DNA of 64,000 bases, taken from positions 62,001 through 126,000 of the forward strand of contig JADYZW010000059.1 of the NCBI GenBank assembly GCA_020852955.1, in the 5' to 3' direction. Origin of the DNA: Deltaproteobacteria bacterium (GTDB lineage Bacteria > Desulfobacterota > Binatia > UTPRO1). This document shows, piece by piece, positions 37,638 through 47,490 of this stretch (position 1 is its first letter; the number at the start of each line of letters is the position of its first letter). The notes beneath the pieces are model-generated. The model was given only the letters and a program-made list of their open reading frames with translations, was not told the DNA's origin and did no database searches. The position numbers and the translations under genes were made by a program.

Positions 37638-38468
37638 TCAGCGCCGCTTGGCCGCAAGGAGGTCGGGCGCGGCGCGCAGCGTCTCGGTGACGAGCGGCCC
37701 CATCTTCGGGCGGCTCGGTTCGAGGTCGACCGGCAGCCCGACGGCCACGAGCGCCGCACTGCAGACCGGGCCGATCGAGCCGACGACGACGCGGGCGAAC
37801 CCGGCCCGGAGCGGATCCGCGATCCCGCGCTCGGCCGCAACCCGCAGGAGGTGCGTCCCCTGCGTCGCGCTGGTGAAGAGCGCGACCTCGGCGTCCGCCG
37901 CGGCGAGCCGCGCGATCGCCTCCGCGAGCGCCCCGAGGTCCTCGGGCAGCGCCCAGCGGTAGACCGGTACCGCGGTCACGAGCGCCCCGCGCTCGCGGAG
38001 GCCGGCGAGCAGCTCCGGATTCGGCGCCCCGTACTCCTGCACCGCCACGCGCTTGCCCGCGAGCGGCCCCGCCGCGTCGAGCGCCGCGAGAACCTCGCGC
38101 CAGGTGCTCGGCGCGGGCGCCGTGAGCGCCGGCCCGAGGCCGAGCTCGCGGAGCGCCGCGACCGCCTTCGGTCCGCGCGCCACGAGCATCGTGCGATCGA
38201 GCAGCGCCGCCGCCCGCGCGCGCGTCAGCGCCGGCGCCATGGCGTCGACGAGAGCGCGCGTCCCGACACCCGTCAGCAGCACGACGACGTCGACCGCTCC
38301 CGCGGCGAGCGCGCCCGCGAACGCGCGCACCTGCGGCTGCTCCCCGAGCGGCATCTCGCGCATCGCGGGAGCGACGAACGGCTCGGCCCCCTGCTTCCGG
38401 ACGAGCGCCGCGATCTCCGCCGCCCGGCGGCTCTCGAAGGCGACTACCCGAAGCGGAGCGTCCGCCAT
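37638..38468 (-). CDS. hemD: Uroporphyrinogen-III synthase
   Basis: 276 residues from ATG at 38468. It closes hydroxymethylbilane with ring-D inversion to make uroporphyrinogen III. The family is weakly conserved; support comes from an N-terminal VVAFESRRAAEIAALVRKQG segment, VDVVVLLTGVGTRAL, VAVQEYGAPNPEL, ALFTSATQGTHLLRVA and VVVGSIGPVCSAAL with the expected two-domain layout. Position immediately upstream of hemE on the same strand strengthens the call. Confidence 0.88.
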   Translation of the reverse strand: MADAPLRVVAFESRRAAEIAALVRKQGAEPFVAPAMREMPLGEQPQVRAFAGALAAGAVDVVVLLTGVGTRALVDAMAPALTRARAAALLDRTMLVARGPKAVAALRELGLGPALTAPAPSTWREVLAALDAAGPLAGKRVAVQEYGAPNPELLAGLRERGALVTAVPVYRWALPEDLGALAEAIARLAAADAEVALFTSATQGTHLLRVAAERGIADPLRAGFARVVVGSIGPVCSAALVAVGLPVDLEPSRPKMGPLVTETLRAAPDLLAAKRR

Positions 38469-38501
38469 GCGCGCCCGGCTCGCGCGCGGCCCCGGCGGGC
38501 C

Positions 38502-38966
38502 CTAGCGGACCTCGAGGAGCTCGACCTCGAAGGTGAGCGTCGCGTTCGGCGGGATCACGCCGCCCGCGCCGCGCGCCCCGTAGCCGAGATCCGGCGGGAT
38601 GACGAGCTTGCGCACGCCGCCGACCTTCATCGTAGCGACGCCCTCGTCCCAGCCCTTGATGACCTGCCCGCGACCGACGGCGAAGGTGAACGGCTGGCCG
38701 CGATCCTTCGAGCTGTCGAACTTCTTCCCGTCGACGAGCCAGCCGGTGTAGTGCACGACCGCCGTCTGGCCCTTCTGCGGAGACGCGCCGGCGCCGCGCT
38801 CGAGGTCCACGTACTGGAGCCCGCTCGGCGTCGTTTCCAGGTTCTCGACCATCGTGCCCGCCTTTTCTGCGGGAGCGCCGGCGTCGCGGCCGGCCTCCTG
38901 CGACCGCTCGCATCCGACCGCGAGCGCCGCGACCAACGCGAGGGAAAGTGCGATCCGGTTCTTCAT
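38502..38966 (-). CDS. FKBP-type peptidyl-prolyl isomerase lipoprotein
   Basis: 154 residues from ATG at 38966. A lipobox ends at Cys19 (LAVGC), placing it in the envelope. The FKBP domain (about 45-154) has [60 protein letters not shown] and FEVELLEV, containing the expected active-site Tyr, Asp, Phe and Trp positions. It speeds proline isomerisation during folding of exported proteins. It is 33 bases upstream of hemD. Confidence 0.92.
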   Translation of the reverse strand: MKNRIALSLALVAALAVGCERSQEAGRDAGAPAEKAGTMVENLETTPSGLQYVDLERGAGASPQKGQTAVVHYTGWLVDGKKFDSSKDRGQPFTFAVGRGQVIKGWDEGVATMKVGGVRKLVIPPDLGYGARGAGGVIPPNATLTFEVELLEVR

Positions 38967-39023
38967 GGCGCGGCGCACGCTACCGGCGCCGTCGGAGTCG
39001 GTCAACCGCGAGGCGCGTACGCG

Positions 39024-39707
39024 TCACGGCGGATCGTCCACGGCGCGACCCGATCCGGGCAGAGACGGTCCGGACGCCCGCCAGGCGGCCCACCGCAGCG
39101 CCGCCGCGACGACCAGGACCGCCACGAGCGCCCAATACCCGAGGAACGGATGCGCGGTCTCCTTGCGTCCGACGCTGTCGACGAGACAGAGGAGGAAGAC
39201 CGCCCACACCACCCAGACGCCGACGCGATGGAGGCGCCGCCAGTGCACGTCGGCGAGGCGCCGCCGGACCGCGACGAGCGACGTCACGGTCATGCACGCC
39301 ACCAGGACGAGCCCCGGCACGCCGATCAGGAAGTCCGTGGCGGTCACCATCGGCGGCCGCTCGGGCGCGTAGAGCGCGTAGAGCCGCAGGATGCAGCCGA
39401 CGTGCACCGTCATGGTGGCCCCGAACGCGACGCCGAACGCGCGCCGCCGACGCAGCAGCCATCGGCTCCACGATGCCGGACGAAGCCGCGCGAGCGGCGC
39501 CGCCGTGAACGCGAGCGCGAAGTAGACGAACGACACGCGCGCGGTCGCACGCAGCGCGAGGCGGGTCGCCTCGCGATCGGCCTCGCCCGCGGCCAGCATG
39601 CCCGCAGCGACCGCCAGGCCGAGCAGGGTGGCGCCGACGATCAGCGCGATCTCTCCCCGATCGGCGTGCATCGCGGGCGGGAGCGGGGCGGGATTCGCGT
39701 CGGTCAC
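39024..39707 (-). CDS. Ferric-reductase-like membrane protein (heme-binding, MsrQ-like fold)
   Basis: 227 residues from GTG at 39707, ten bases after GGAG; ATG at 39671 is an alternative. About six membrane segments. RRAFGVAFGATMTVHVG and VHWRRLHRVGVWVVW carry the histidines and Arg-Arg pattern of the ferric-reductase-like transmembrane domain, which holds b-type heme. Family members pass electrons across the membrane; MsrQ supplies MsrP. No msrP is nearby. It lies 29 bases after the nuclease gene. Confidence 0.7.
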   Translation of the reverse strand: MTDANPAPLPPAMHADRGEIALIVGATLLGLAVAAGMLAAGEADREATRLALRATARVSFVYFALAFTAAPLARLRPASWSRWLLRRRRAFGVAFGATMTVHVGCILRLYALYAPERPPMVTATDFLIGVPGLVLVACMTVTSLVAVRRRLADVHWRRLHRVGVWVVWAVFLLCLVDSVGRKETAHPFLGYWALVAVLVVAAALRWAAWRASGPSLPGSGRAVDDPP

Positions 39708-39736
39708 GTCGCATCGGCTCCGCGGGTCGCGGCGCG

Positions 39737-41227
39737 TCAAGGAGACCGCGGCGGATCGTCGCGCAGCCCCGCGTGCGCACCGAGCACGCGATGCAGCTCG
39801 ACCATCGCCCATGTATCGCGGGCGCAGTACGCGAGCAACTGCGTTCGCAGCTCGGCGCGTCGTGCGGGGTCGAGCGCCGGATCGACGAGCGCGGCATGCG
39901 CGCGCGACGCCGAGAGTCCGTCGCGGATCGCGAGGTCGTCGTAGCCGAGGCCCGGCACGAACGCCGGCAAGACGCGCTTGATGGAGAAGGAGCCCCGGAG
40001 CGCGGGGTGGGCGCAGTGATCGCGCACGAGCGGGAGCAGGTCGACGATGCGCTCGCGCCGCTCGAGCAGGGCGACGCCGAGATCCGGCAGCGCCCCGGCG
40101 AGCGCGCTCAGGACATCGCCCTCGAAGCGCGAGTAGACGACGAGCGCGGCCGCGTCGGCGGTCGCCGCGAGCAGGCTCTCCGCGAACGCGCGCCGCGGAT
40201 CGTCGTTGGCGTCATGGAGGAACTCGCGATGCGTGACCGCGCCGTCGATCGCGAGGACGTGGTCCGACCACTGGAACGGCACCTGCTCGAAAGGACGCGT
40301 CCCCGGGTAGACGGGTAGCGCGGACGCGAAGGTCTCGAAATCCACGAAGTGCGCCGGCCGCGGAATCGCCGCGAGCTTGTCGACGAGCGCGGGCTCGCGT
40401 ACGGGACCGCCGCGCCGCGCCGCCCGGCACGCGCGCGCCTGCATCGGCGTCAGGCCCGGGAAGTCGGCGGGAACGCTGCGGAGGTCGTCGATGCCGCGCC
40501 GGACGAAGACGCCGAGCTGTTCGCCCGTGAGACGCGGCAGATCGGTCACGGGATGGGCGGGCCCGCCGGCATGACAGTGCCCGAAGAAGGGGCAGCGATC
40601 GGGAACGAGGCAGTGCGCGCCGATCGCCACGGCCGGCGGCTCGCCCGCGGCGAGGACGTCCCGCATCGGCTCGAGGCGATCGCGAACCGTCGCCGCCAGC
40701 GATTCGACCGCGGCGGTGAGGTCGACGCGGACGAAGAGGCGCTCGAGATCGAACGCGCCTCCCGGATGGACATACGTGCGGTCGAGGAGGAGGAGCCCGG
40801 CGCGGGTGACGGCGAGCCCCGCGGCCCGCAGAACGGCGACCTGGTACGCCAGGTCCGTCGCGTGCTGGTCACGGACCCGGAGCGCGGACTTCACTTCCAG
40901 CACCTCGAAGCCGTCGGCCGCCCGCACGAGCACGTCGGGCCGCGCGCGCGCGCCCCCCTCCTCGAAGGCGGCCTCGAAGAGCGTGTCGATCGCGGGATCG
41001 GCGAGCGCCGCGCGCGTCGCAGCGACCGCCCCGTCCCAGGTCTCGCCCGCGATCAGCCTGCCGCGCGGGAAGCGTTCCCGGGCGGCGACACCGACCTCGA
41101 TCCCCGCCGCGGCGAGCGCCTCGCGCCCCGCCTGCCCGGCATCTCGCAGCTCGGGCGCGACGTGCTCGAGATGGAGGCGCTTGGCGCACTGGAGCCCGGC
41201 GACGAAGAGTCGTTTCGAAAGCGTCAC
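39737..41227 (-). CDS. RecB/Cas4-like Fe-S nuclease fused to a DUF2779/RNase-H-like domain
   Basis: 496 residues from GTG at 41227. The N-terminus VTLSKRLFVAGLQCAKRL is typical of DUF2779 and TM0106-type RecB-like proteins. A PD-(D/E)XK core follows with D98, then E111-V-K113. Cys14 in LQCAKR and three later cysteines in CLVPDRCPFFGHC recall the one-plus-three cysteine Fe-S cluster of Cas4 and AddB. After about residue 310, HFVDFETFASALPVYPG begins a DnaQ/RNase-H-like acidic domain. I infer a DNA- or RNA-processing nuclease; the biological role is not known. Confidence 0.75.
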   Translation of the reverse strand: MTLSKRLFVAGLQCAKRLHLEHVAPELRDAGQAGREALAAAGIEVGVAARERFPRGRLIAGETWDGAVAATRAALADPAIDTLFEAAFEEGGARARPDVLVRAADGFEVLEVKSALRVRDQHATDLAYQVAVLRAAGLAVTRAGLLLLDRTYVHPGGAFDLERLFVRVDLTAAVESLAATVRDRLEPMRDVLAAGEPPAVAIGAHCLVPDRCPFFGHCHAGGPAHPVTDLPRLTGEQLGVFVRRGIDDLRSVPADFPGLTPMQARACRAARRGGPVREPALVDKLAAIPRPAHFVDFETFASALPVYPGTRPFEQVPFQWSDHVLAIDGAVTHREFLHDANDDPRRAFAESLLAATADAAALVVYSRFEGDVLSALAGALPDLGVALLERRERIVDLLPLVRDHCAHPALRGSFSIKRVLPAFVPGLGYDDLAIRDGLSASRAHAALVDPALDPARRAELRTQLLAYCARDTWAMVELHRVLGAHAGLRDDPPRSP

Positions 41228-41415
41228 GCGCGTTGCGCCATCGCGCGCGGGCAGCGCGCCGTCAAGCCCGTCGCCGTCCCTGCCGCAACGCGGCATCGAA
41301 ATTCTCCGAGACATCTCCAAAATCCTGTGCTATGCGGCAGCTGCCGCGTACGCCGGAGCGTGCGAGACCGGATTCGGCGGGGTCGTCGTGAGGGGTGCCG
41401 TGGAGGAGTGGCGGA

Positions 41416-42237
41416 ATGGGAGAGGCGGAAAAGAACGGCGTTCGTAGATCGCGGATGCCGCCGCGAAGCGGCGTCGACCCCTTCGGCTTCGATCCGATCG
41501 CGCGCGCGCGCGCCAAGCCCTTCTTTCGCTTCCTCTACAAGTACTACTGGCGCGTCGAGGTCGAGGGGCTCGAGCACCTCCCGACCGACGGACCGGTGCT
41601 GCTCGCCGCGAACCACTCGGGAGCGCTCCCGTTCGACGCCGCGATGATCTCGCTCGCCGTCGAGGACGAGCATCCAGCCCATCGCGTCGTCCGCATGTTG
41701 TACGCGAAGTTCGTGACCGACCTCCCCGGGATTGGCACGCTCTTCAGCCGCCTCGGCGGCGTCGAAGCCTCGACCGTGAACGGCGCGACGCTGCTCAAAC
41801 GCGGCGAGGCGGTCGGCATCTTCCCCGAAGGCGAGGAGGCGCTCGGCAAGCCGTACCATCAGGCGTATTGCCTCCGTCCCTTCCGCACCGGCGTCGCGCA
41901 CCTGAGCGCGCGCCATCAAGCGCCGGTCGTGCCCGTCGCGGTGATCGGCGCGGAGGAGACGACGCGCTCGCTCTTCCGCATCCCGCAGCTGCCGCGCATG
42001 TTCCGCGTCCCCTTCATCCCGGTGCCGAGCCTCCTCTACCTGCTCGGGCCGCTCGGCTACCTGCCGCTCCCCACGAAGTGGCGCATCCGCTTCGGCCCGC
42101 CGCTCATGCCCGTCCGTCCGTACCCGCGCACCCCGCGCGAGCAATTCCTCCACGAACGCGCCGAGTACGTCCGCGCGGAGGTCCAGCGCCTGCTCGACGC
42201 GGAACGCCTGCGCCGCAGCACCGTCATCTTCGGCTAG
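41416..42237 (+). CDS. PlsC-like 1-acyl-glycerol-phosphate acyltransferase family
   Basis: 273 residues. ATG at 41416 lies 7 bases after GGAGGAG, preferred over GTG at 41395. ANHSGALPFDAAM is the catalytic NHxxxxD-type motif, and GIFPEGEEALG is the substrate-binding FPEG block. The product is probably a membrane-associated acyltransferase for phospholipid or envelope lipid. It resembles the protein at 45387-46457 closely in layout (PLPTKWRIRFG near the end in both). It is convergent with uppP, with 11 bases between stops. Confidence 0.85.
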   Translation: MGEAEKNGVRRSRMPPRSGVDPFGFDPIARARAKPFFRFLYKYYWRVEVEGLEHLPTDGPVLLAANHSGALPFDAAMISLAVEDEHPAHRVVRMLYAKFVTDLPGIGTLFSRLGGVEASTVNGATLLKRGEAVGIFPEGEEALGKPYHQAYCLRPFRTGVAHLSARHQAPVVPVAVIGAEETTRSLFRIPQLPRMFRVPFIPVPSLLYLLGPLGYLPLPTKWRIRFGPPLMPVRPYPRTPREQFLHERAEYVRAEVQRLLDAERLRRSTVIFG

Positions 42238-42248
42238 CGGCTCGCCCT

Positions 42249-43055
42249 TCAGCCGCCTGCCAGCGCGACGATCAGCGCCGCGAGCGCGAGGCGATACCAA
42301 CCGAAGACCCGGAGGTCGTGCTCGCGCACGTAGCGGAGCAGGACGGCGATCGCCGCGAGGGACACGGCAAACGAGGTCGCGAGACCGACCGCGAAGGTCG
42401 GTACGTCGGCTGCCGCCAGCACGTGGCGCGACTCCCAGAGCGCGAAGAGCGACGCGGCGCCGAGGGTCGGAATCGCGAGGAAGAACGAGAACTCGAGCGC
42501 GGCCGGGCGGGCGAGACCCGCGAGCAGGGCGCCGATGATCGTGGCGCCCGAGCGCGACACGCCCGGCCAAAGCGAGGCGGCCTGGGCGCAGCCGACGAGG
42601 AGCGCCTGCCCCCACGTGACGTCGTCGATGCGCGTCGTGCGGCCGGGCGGACGCCCCGGACCATCGACGGCGAGCAGCACGATCCCGCCGGCGGCGAGCC
42701 CGACGGCGACCGGCAGCGGCCCGAAGAGCGCCCGCACGATCCAGTCGTGGAGGAGGAGGCCGACGACCGCCGCCGGCGCGAACGCAACGAGCAGCTTCCC
42801 GAGGAAGGCCCGCGCCTCCGCATCCCGCCACACGTCCCGCACGAGGACGCCGATGCGCCCGCGGTAGAACCACCCGACGGCCAGCACCGCGCCGAGCTGG
42901 ATGAAGATCTCGAAGGCGGCCGCCTTCTCGCCCGGAAAGGCCAGCCAGGTTCCGGCGAGGATCAGGTGCCCGGTCGACGAGACCGGCACGAACTCCGTCA
43001 CCCCCTCCACGACCCCGAGCGCCACCGCGATCCAGAAGAGCGTTCCCACGCTCAC
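42249..43055 (-). CDS. uppP: Undecaprenyl-diphosphatase
   Basis: 268 residues from GTG at 43055, after a GGGGAAGGGG stretch; GTG at 43085 and 43049 are alternatives. A membrane protein with about eight segments. VVEGVTEFVPVSSTGHLI and PGVSRSGATI are the two active-site motifs of the UppP/BacA family. It removes a phosphate from undecaprenyl diphosphate to recycle the carrier for peptidoglycan and other polymers; overproduction gives bacitracin resistance in known hosts. Single gene. Confidence 0.94.
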   Translation of the reverse strand: MSVGTLFWIAVALGVVEGVTEFVPVSSTGHLILAGTWLAFPGEKAAAFEIFIQLGAVLAVGWFYRGRIGVLVRDVWRDAEARAFLGKLLVAFAPAAVVGLLLHDWIVRALFGPLPVAVGLAAGGIVLLAVDGPGRPPGRTTRIDDVTWGQALLVGCAQAASLWPGVSRSGATIIGALLAGLARPAALEFSFFLAIPTLGAASLFALWESRHVLAAADVPTFAVGLATSFAVSLAAIAVLLRYVREHDLRVFGWYRLALAALIVALAGG

Positions 43056-43244
43056 CCCCTTCCCCGCACCGGCCGTCGATAGCACATGGCATCCGGCTCG
43101 TAGAGAGGCCGCCGCCGCGACGCCCGGGGCCCCGCGCGCCCTTCGCTGCCCGATCTCTGGTCACTGCCCGCGCGCCAAGCACGCGCGAGCCGCGACCGTC
43201 ACGGCGTTTCCGATGTCTGACCGCGCACCTCGCCGCCGCCGATT

Positions 43245-43260
43245 TGGCACCCGCCTTGCT
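43245..43260 (+). promoter_or_regulatory. Sigma-54 promoter of the porin-PII operon
   Basis: TGGCAC, five bases, then TTGCT: the -24 GG (43246-43247) and -12 GC (43258-43259) are exactly 12 bases apart, matching the RpoN consensus TGGCACNNNNNTTGCW fully. The start of transcription would be near 43271 and the porin ATG is at 43318. Confidence 0.75.
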
Positions 43261-43317
43261 TCCCGGACCTCGTCTCACGGCGCGCGTCGCCGCGCACGGC
43301 CATCCGAGGAGGGCACG

Positions 43318-44951
<1,634 letters not shown>

Positions 44952-44988
44952 GGGCTCGCCGGGCGAGCGGCGCGCGAAAGGACCTGGC

Positions 44989-45372
44989 ATGATCGTGGTC
45001 GCCGAGGACGACGAGGGCACCCGGACGGTGCTCGCCAGCGCGCTCGTCCGCGCCGGATACGACGTCGCGCCGATCACCGACGGGCAACTCGTCCTCTCCA
45101 CGGTCGCGCGCGGGAACGTCGGCCTCGTGATCCTGGACCTCCGGATGCCCGGCATGAACGGCTGGGAGGTCCTGCGGCGGCTCAAGGACTCGCGACTCGG
45201 GGGATCGCCGCCGAGGACGCTCCCCCCGGTGATCGTCGTCTCGGCGCAGAGCGACTCCGAGACCCAACGCTTCGCGACGCGGCTCGGCGCCGCCGCCTTC
45301 CTCGCCAAGCCGATCGACCTGCGCGACCTCGAATACACGGTGCGGCGCGTACTGCGGCGATCCGACTCCTGA
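44989..45372 (+). CDS. Stand-alone response-regulator receiver
   Basis: 127 residues from ATG at 44989 behind AAAGGACC. CheY-like: VVAEDDEG (acidic pocket), VILDLRMPGMNGWEV (phospho-acceptor Asp), VVSAQSD and LAKPID (Lys). No output domain. It follows glnB by 37 bases and is probably the third gene of the sigma-54 operon. A short GC hairpin lies between (44954-44968). No cognate kinase is in the window. It ends 14 bases from the convergent acyltransferase. Confidence 0.88.
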   Translation: MIVVAEDDEGTRTVLASALVRAGYDVAPITDGQLVLSTVARGNVGLVILDLRMPGMNGWEVLRRLKDSRLGGSPPRTLPPVIVVSAQSDSETQRFATRLGAAAFLAKPIDLRDLEYTVRRVLRRSDS

Positions 45373-45386
45373 GGCGCTCGCTGTCC

Positions 45387-46457
45387 TCAGGCGAAGACGG
45401 ACTGTCGCTCGGAGAGCGCCGCGACCAGCATGCGCTGGATGTGCTCGCGGATCTCCTCCTTCACGCGGTTCACCAGGAGCTCGTCGCGGTGCGCGTCCGG
45501 CCCGTGCTGCGCGGCGAGGTCGATCGGCGCGCCGAAGACGATGCGCCATTTCGTCGGCAGGGGTACGAGGCCGACGAGGCCGAGCCACGGGAAGGTCGGC
45601 GTCACGGGAAAGTACGGCAGATCGAGGCCGCGCGCCGCCCAGCCCCAGCGCGCGAGCACGGGATGGATCTCCTCCGCCCCGACGACCGCGACCGGCACGA
45701 GCGGCGCACCGGTTCGGAGCGCCAGCGAGACGAAGCCGCCGCGCGCGAAGCGCTGCAGCCGATAGCGCTCGCGGTAGTACTTGCCGAGCCCCTTCGCCCC
45801 CTCGGGAAACGCGATCACCGCCTGCTCGCGCGCGAGCAGGCGGCGGGCGTTCTGCGACGAGGCGCGCACGACGCCCATCCGCGCGAGCATCGGCCCGAGA
45901 AAAGGCGCCTGATAGACGAAGTCCTCGACGAGCGGACGCGCCTGCCGCCCTCCGCCGGGGTGATGGGCGCGGAGCGCCTCGGCGATCATCATGCCGTCGT
46001 ATGGGAATACGCCGCCGGAGTGATTACCGACGAGCAGGAGGCGTCCGGAGAGCGGCACGTGATCGAGCCCCGCCGCCTCGACCCGCCACCAGCGCTCGTA
46101 GAGCGCGCGCATCAGCGGCTCCAGGCGGGCATGGAACGCGGGATCGTAGCCGAAATCGTCGACCCGATCGGCCGTGCCGACCATGCGGAGGCGGACGAAC
46201 GCGCCGCCGAGGCCGCTCTCCATGAAGGCGCGGCCGAGGTCGGCGTAGAAGCCGAGGAGCTCTTCCCCGGCGCCGCGCAGCCAGCCGCCGTAGTCCGCGC
46301 CCTCCGCGATCCCCGCGAGCGCCTCCTCGAGCTCTCGCTCGAGCTCGCGAAGCCGCCGGCCGAACGCTTCGTGGGCGCCGGCGCCCCGCGTGCGGCGCCG
46401 GCGCGGCGGCGGCGGCGCGACGTCACCGGGACGCAGGTCCACCACCCGTCGAGCCAT
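45387..46457 (-). CDS. PlsC-like acyltransferase family protein
   Basis: 356 residues from ATG at 46457. A disordered basic start (PPPPRRRR) and a helical region with an amphipathic helix precede the acyltransferase domain. VGNHSGGVFPYDGMM is the NHxxxxD-type catalytic motif and IAFPEGAKGLG the substrate block. PLPTKWRIVFG near the end is shared with the protein at 41416-42237, so they are paralogues. Likely membrane-associated and acting on phospholipid or storage lipid. It diverges from the ArsA/Get3-like pair with 76 bases between starts. Confidence 0.85.
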   Translation of the reverse strand: MARRVVDLRPGDVAPPPPRRRRTRGAGAHEAFGRRLRELERELEEALAGIAEGADYGGWLRGAGEELLGFYADLGRAFMESGLGGAFVRLRMVGTADRVDDFGYDPAFHARLEPLMRALYERWWRVEAAGLDHVPLSGRLLLVGNHSGGVFPYDGMMIAEALRAHHPGGGRQARPLVEDFVYQAPFLGPMLARMGVVRASSQNARRLLAREQAVIAFPEGAKGLGKYYRERYRLQRFARGGFVSLALRTGAPLVPVAVVGAEEIHPVLARWGWAARGLDLPYFPVTPTFPWLGLVGLVPLPTKWRIVFGAPIDLAAQHGPDAHRDELLVNRVKEEIREHIQRMLVAALSERQSVFA

Positions 46458-46471
46458 GGCGGGACGCTTAG

Positions 46472-46483
46472 GGAAGCGCTTCC
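46472..46483. promoter_or_regulatory. 12-base perfect palindrome between divergent genes
   Basis: GGAAGCGCTTCC lies between the acyltransferase and the first ArsA-like gene, 15 bases before the acyltransferase start and 11 bases upstream of the -35 of the other gene. It is a plausible shared operator. Confidence 0.4.
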
Positions 46484-46494
46484 GGAATGTCAAT

Positions 46495-46523
46495 TTGACC
46501 GCGTGCGGACCCGCGCGTAGTAA
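46495..46523 (+). promoter_or_regulatory. Candidate sigma-70 promoter of ArsA-like pair
   Basis: TTGACC (46495-46500), 17 bases, TAGTAA (46518-46523). Transcription would begin only about 3-5 bases before the ATG at 46534, giving a nearly leaderless message. Confidence 0.45.
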
Positions 46524-46533
46524 GGCGCTCCCC

Positions 46534-47490
46534 ATGCTCGACGCCGTGCTCCAACGCCGACTCGTCTTCATTACCGGCAAGGGCGGCGTCGGACGGACCG
46601 CCGTCGCGACGGCGCTGGCGCTCGCCGCCGCGCGCGCCGGCAAGCGCACGCTCGTCGTCGAGATCAATCCGCTCGGTCGGCTCGGCGAGTACCTCGGCGA
46701 CCTCACGCTCGGACCCGACCCGACCGAGCTCACCCCCGAGCTCGCCGCCGCCGCGATCGCGCCGGCCGTCATCATGGAGGACTTCCTGACGGGGATGCTG
46801 CGGATCCGCGCCCTCGCCCGCCGCTTGCTCGAGAGCAACACGTTCCGCGTCGTGACCGCGGCCGCGCCCGGCCTCGAGGATTTCCTCACGCTCGTGCGGG
46901 TCGCCGAGTGGGAGGAAGAGCGCACCGGATTCAAGCGCAAGCGGCGCCGGTTCGACCTCGTGATCGTCGACGCGCCCGCCACCGGACATTCCGTGCCGCT
47001 GCTCTCGACGCCCGGCACGTTCCTCAAGATGCTGCCCTTCGGCCCGCTCACCACCAGGGCGCGCGAGCTGGCGCTGCTGCTCGGCGATCCGAAGCGGGCG
47101 GCGGTCGCGGTCGTCACGCGCGCCGAGGAGATGGCCGTGAACGAGACGCTCGAGCTCGCGACCGCCCTCATGCGCGTTGGCGTCACGCTCCTCCCCGTGA
47201 TCGTCAACGCGGTAGATCCGTTCCGCTTCACGCGCGGCGAGGCGCACCGACTGCGCGCGGAGCCGGCCGAGGTGCCTCCCGCGTGGCAGCCCTACCTCGG
47301 CGTCGCGCGCTTCAGCCTGGCGCGCCAGCGCGCGGCGGAGCGCCAGATCCGCCGCCTGACCCGCGCGCTGCCGGAGCGGCCCGTGAGCCTCCCCCACGCG
47401 CCGGCCGGCCGCATCACCCTCGCGACGCTCGAGCCCCTGGCCGACGCGCTCGCCCGTCCGCGGAGGCGCGGTTCCCGGCGGGTCTCGTGA
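46534..47490 (+). CDS. ArsA/Get3-like P-loop ATPase, subunit 1 (P-loop Lys replaced by Arg)
   Basis: 318 residues from ATG at 46534. The deviant Walker A reads G15-K16-G-G-V-G-R21-T22: the signature lysine (K16) is kept but the P-loop lysine is arginine. VVEINPLG, an FDLVIVDAPATGHS switch region and a helical subdomain fit the ArsA/Get3 anion-transporting ATPase family (SIMIBI class). Its stop overlaps the GTG start of a second ATPase, so a heterodimer is likely. Family members handle arsenite or tail-anchored proteins; here there are no ars genes. Bacterial pairs of this type are not well understood. Confidence 0.85.
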   Translation: MLDAVLQRRLVFITGKGGVGRTAVATALALAAARAGKRTLVVEINPLGRLGEYLGDLTLGPDPTELTPELAAAAIAPAVIMEDFLTGMLRIRALARRLLESNTFRVVTAAAPGLEDFLTLVRVAEWEEERTGFKRKRRRFDLVIVDAPATGHSVPLLSTPGTFLKMLPFGPLTTRARELALLLGDPKRAAVAVVTRAEEMAVNETLELATALMRVGVTLLPVIVNAVDPFRFTRGEAHRLRAEPAEVPPAWQPYLGVARFSLARQRAAERQIRRLTRALPERPVSLPHAPAGRITLATLEPLADALARPRRRGSRRVS

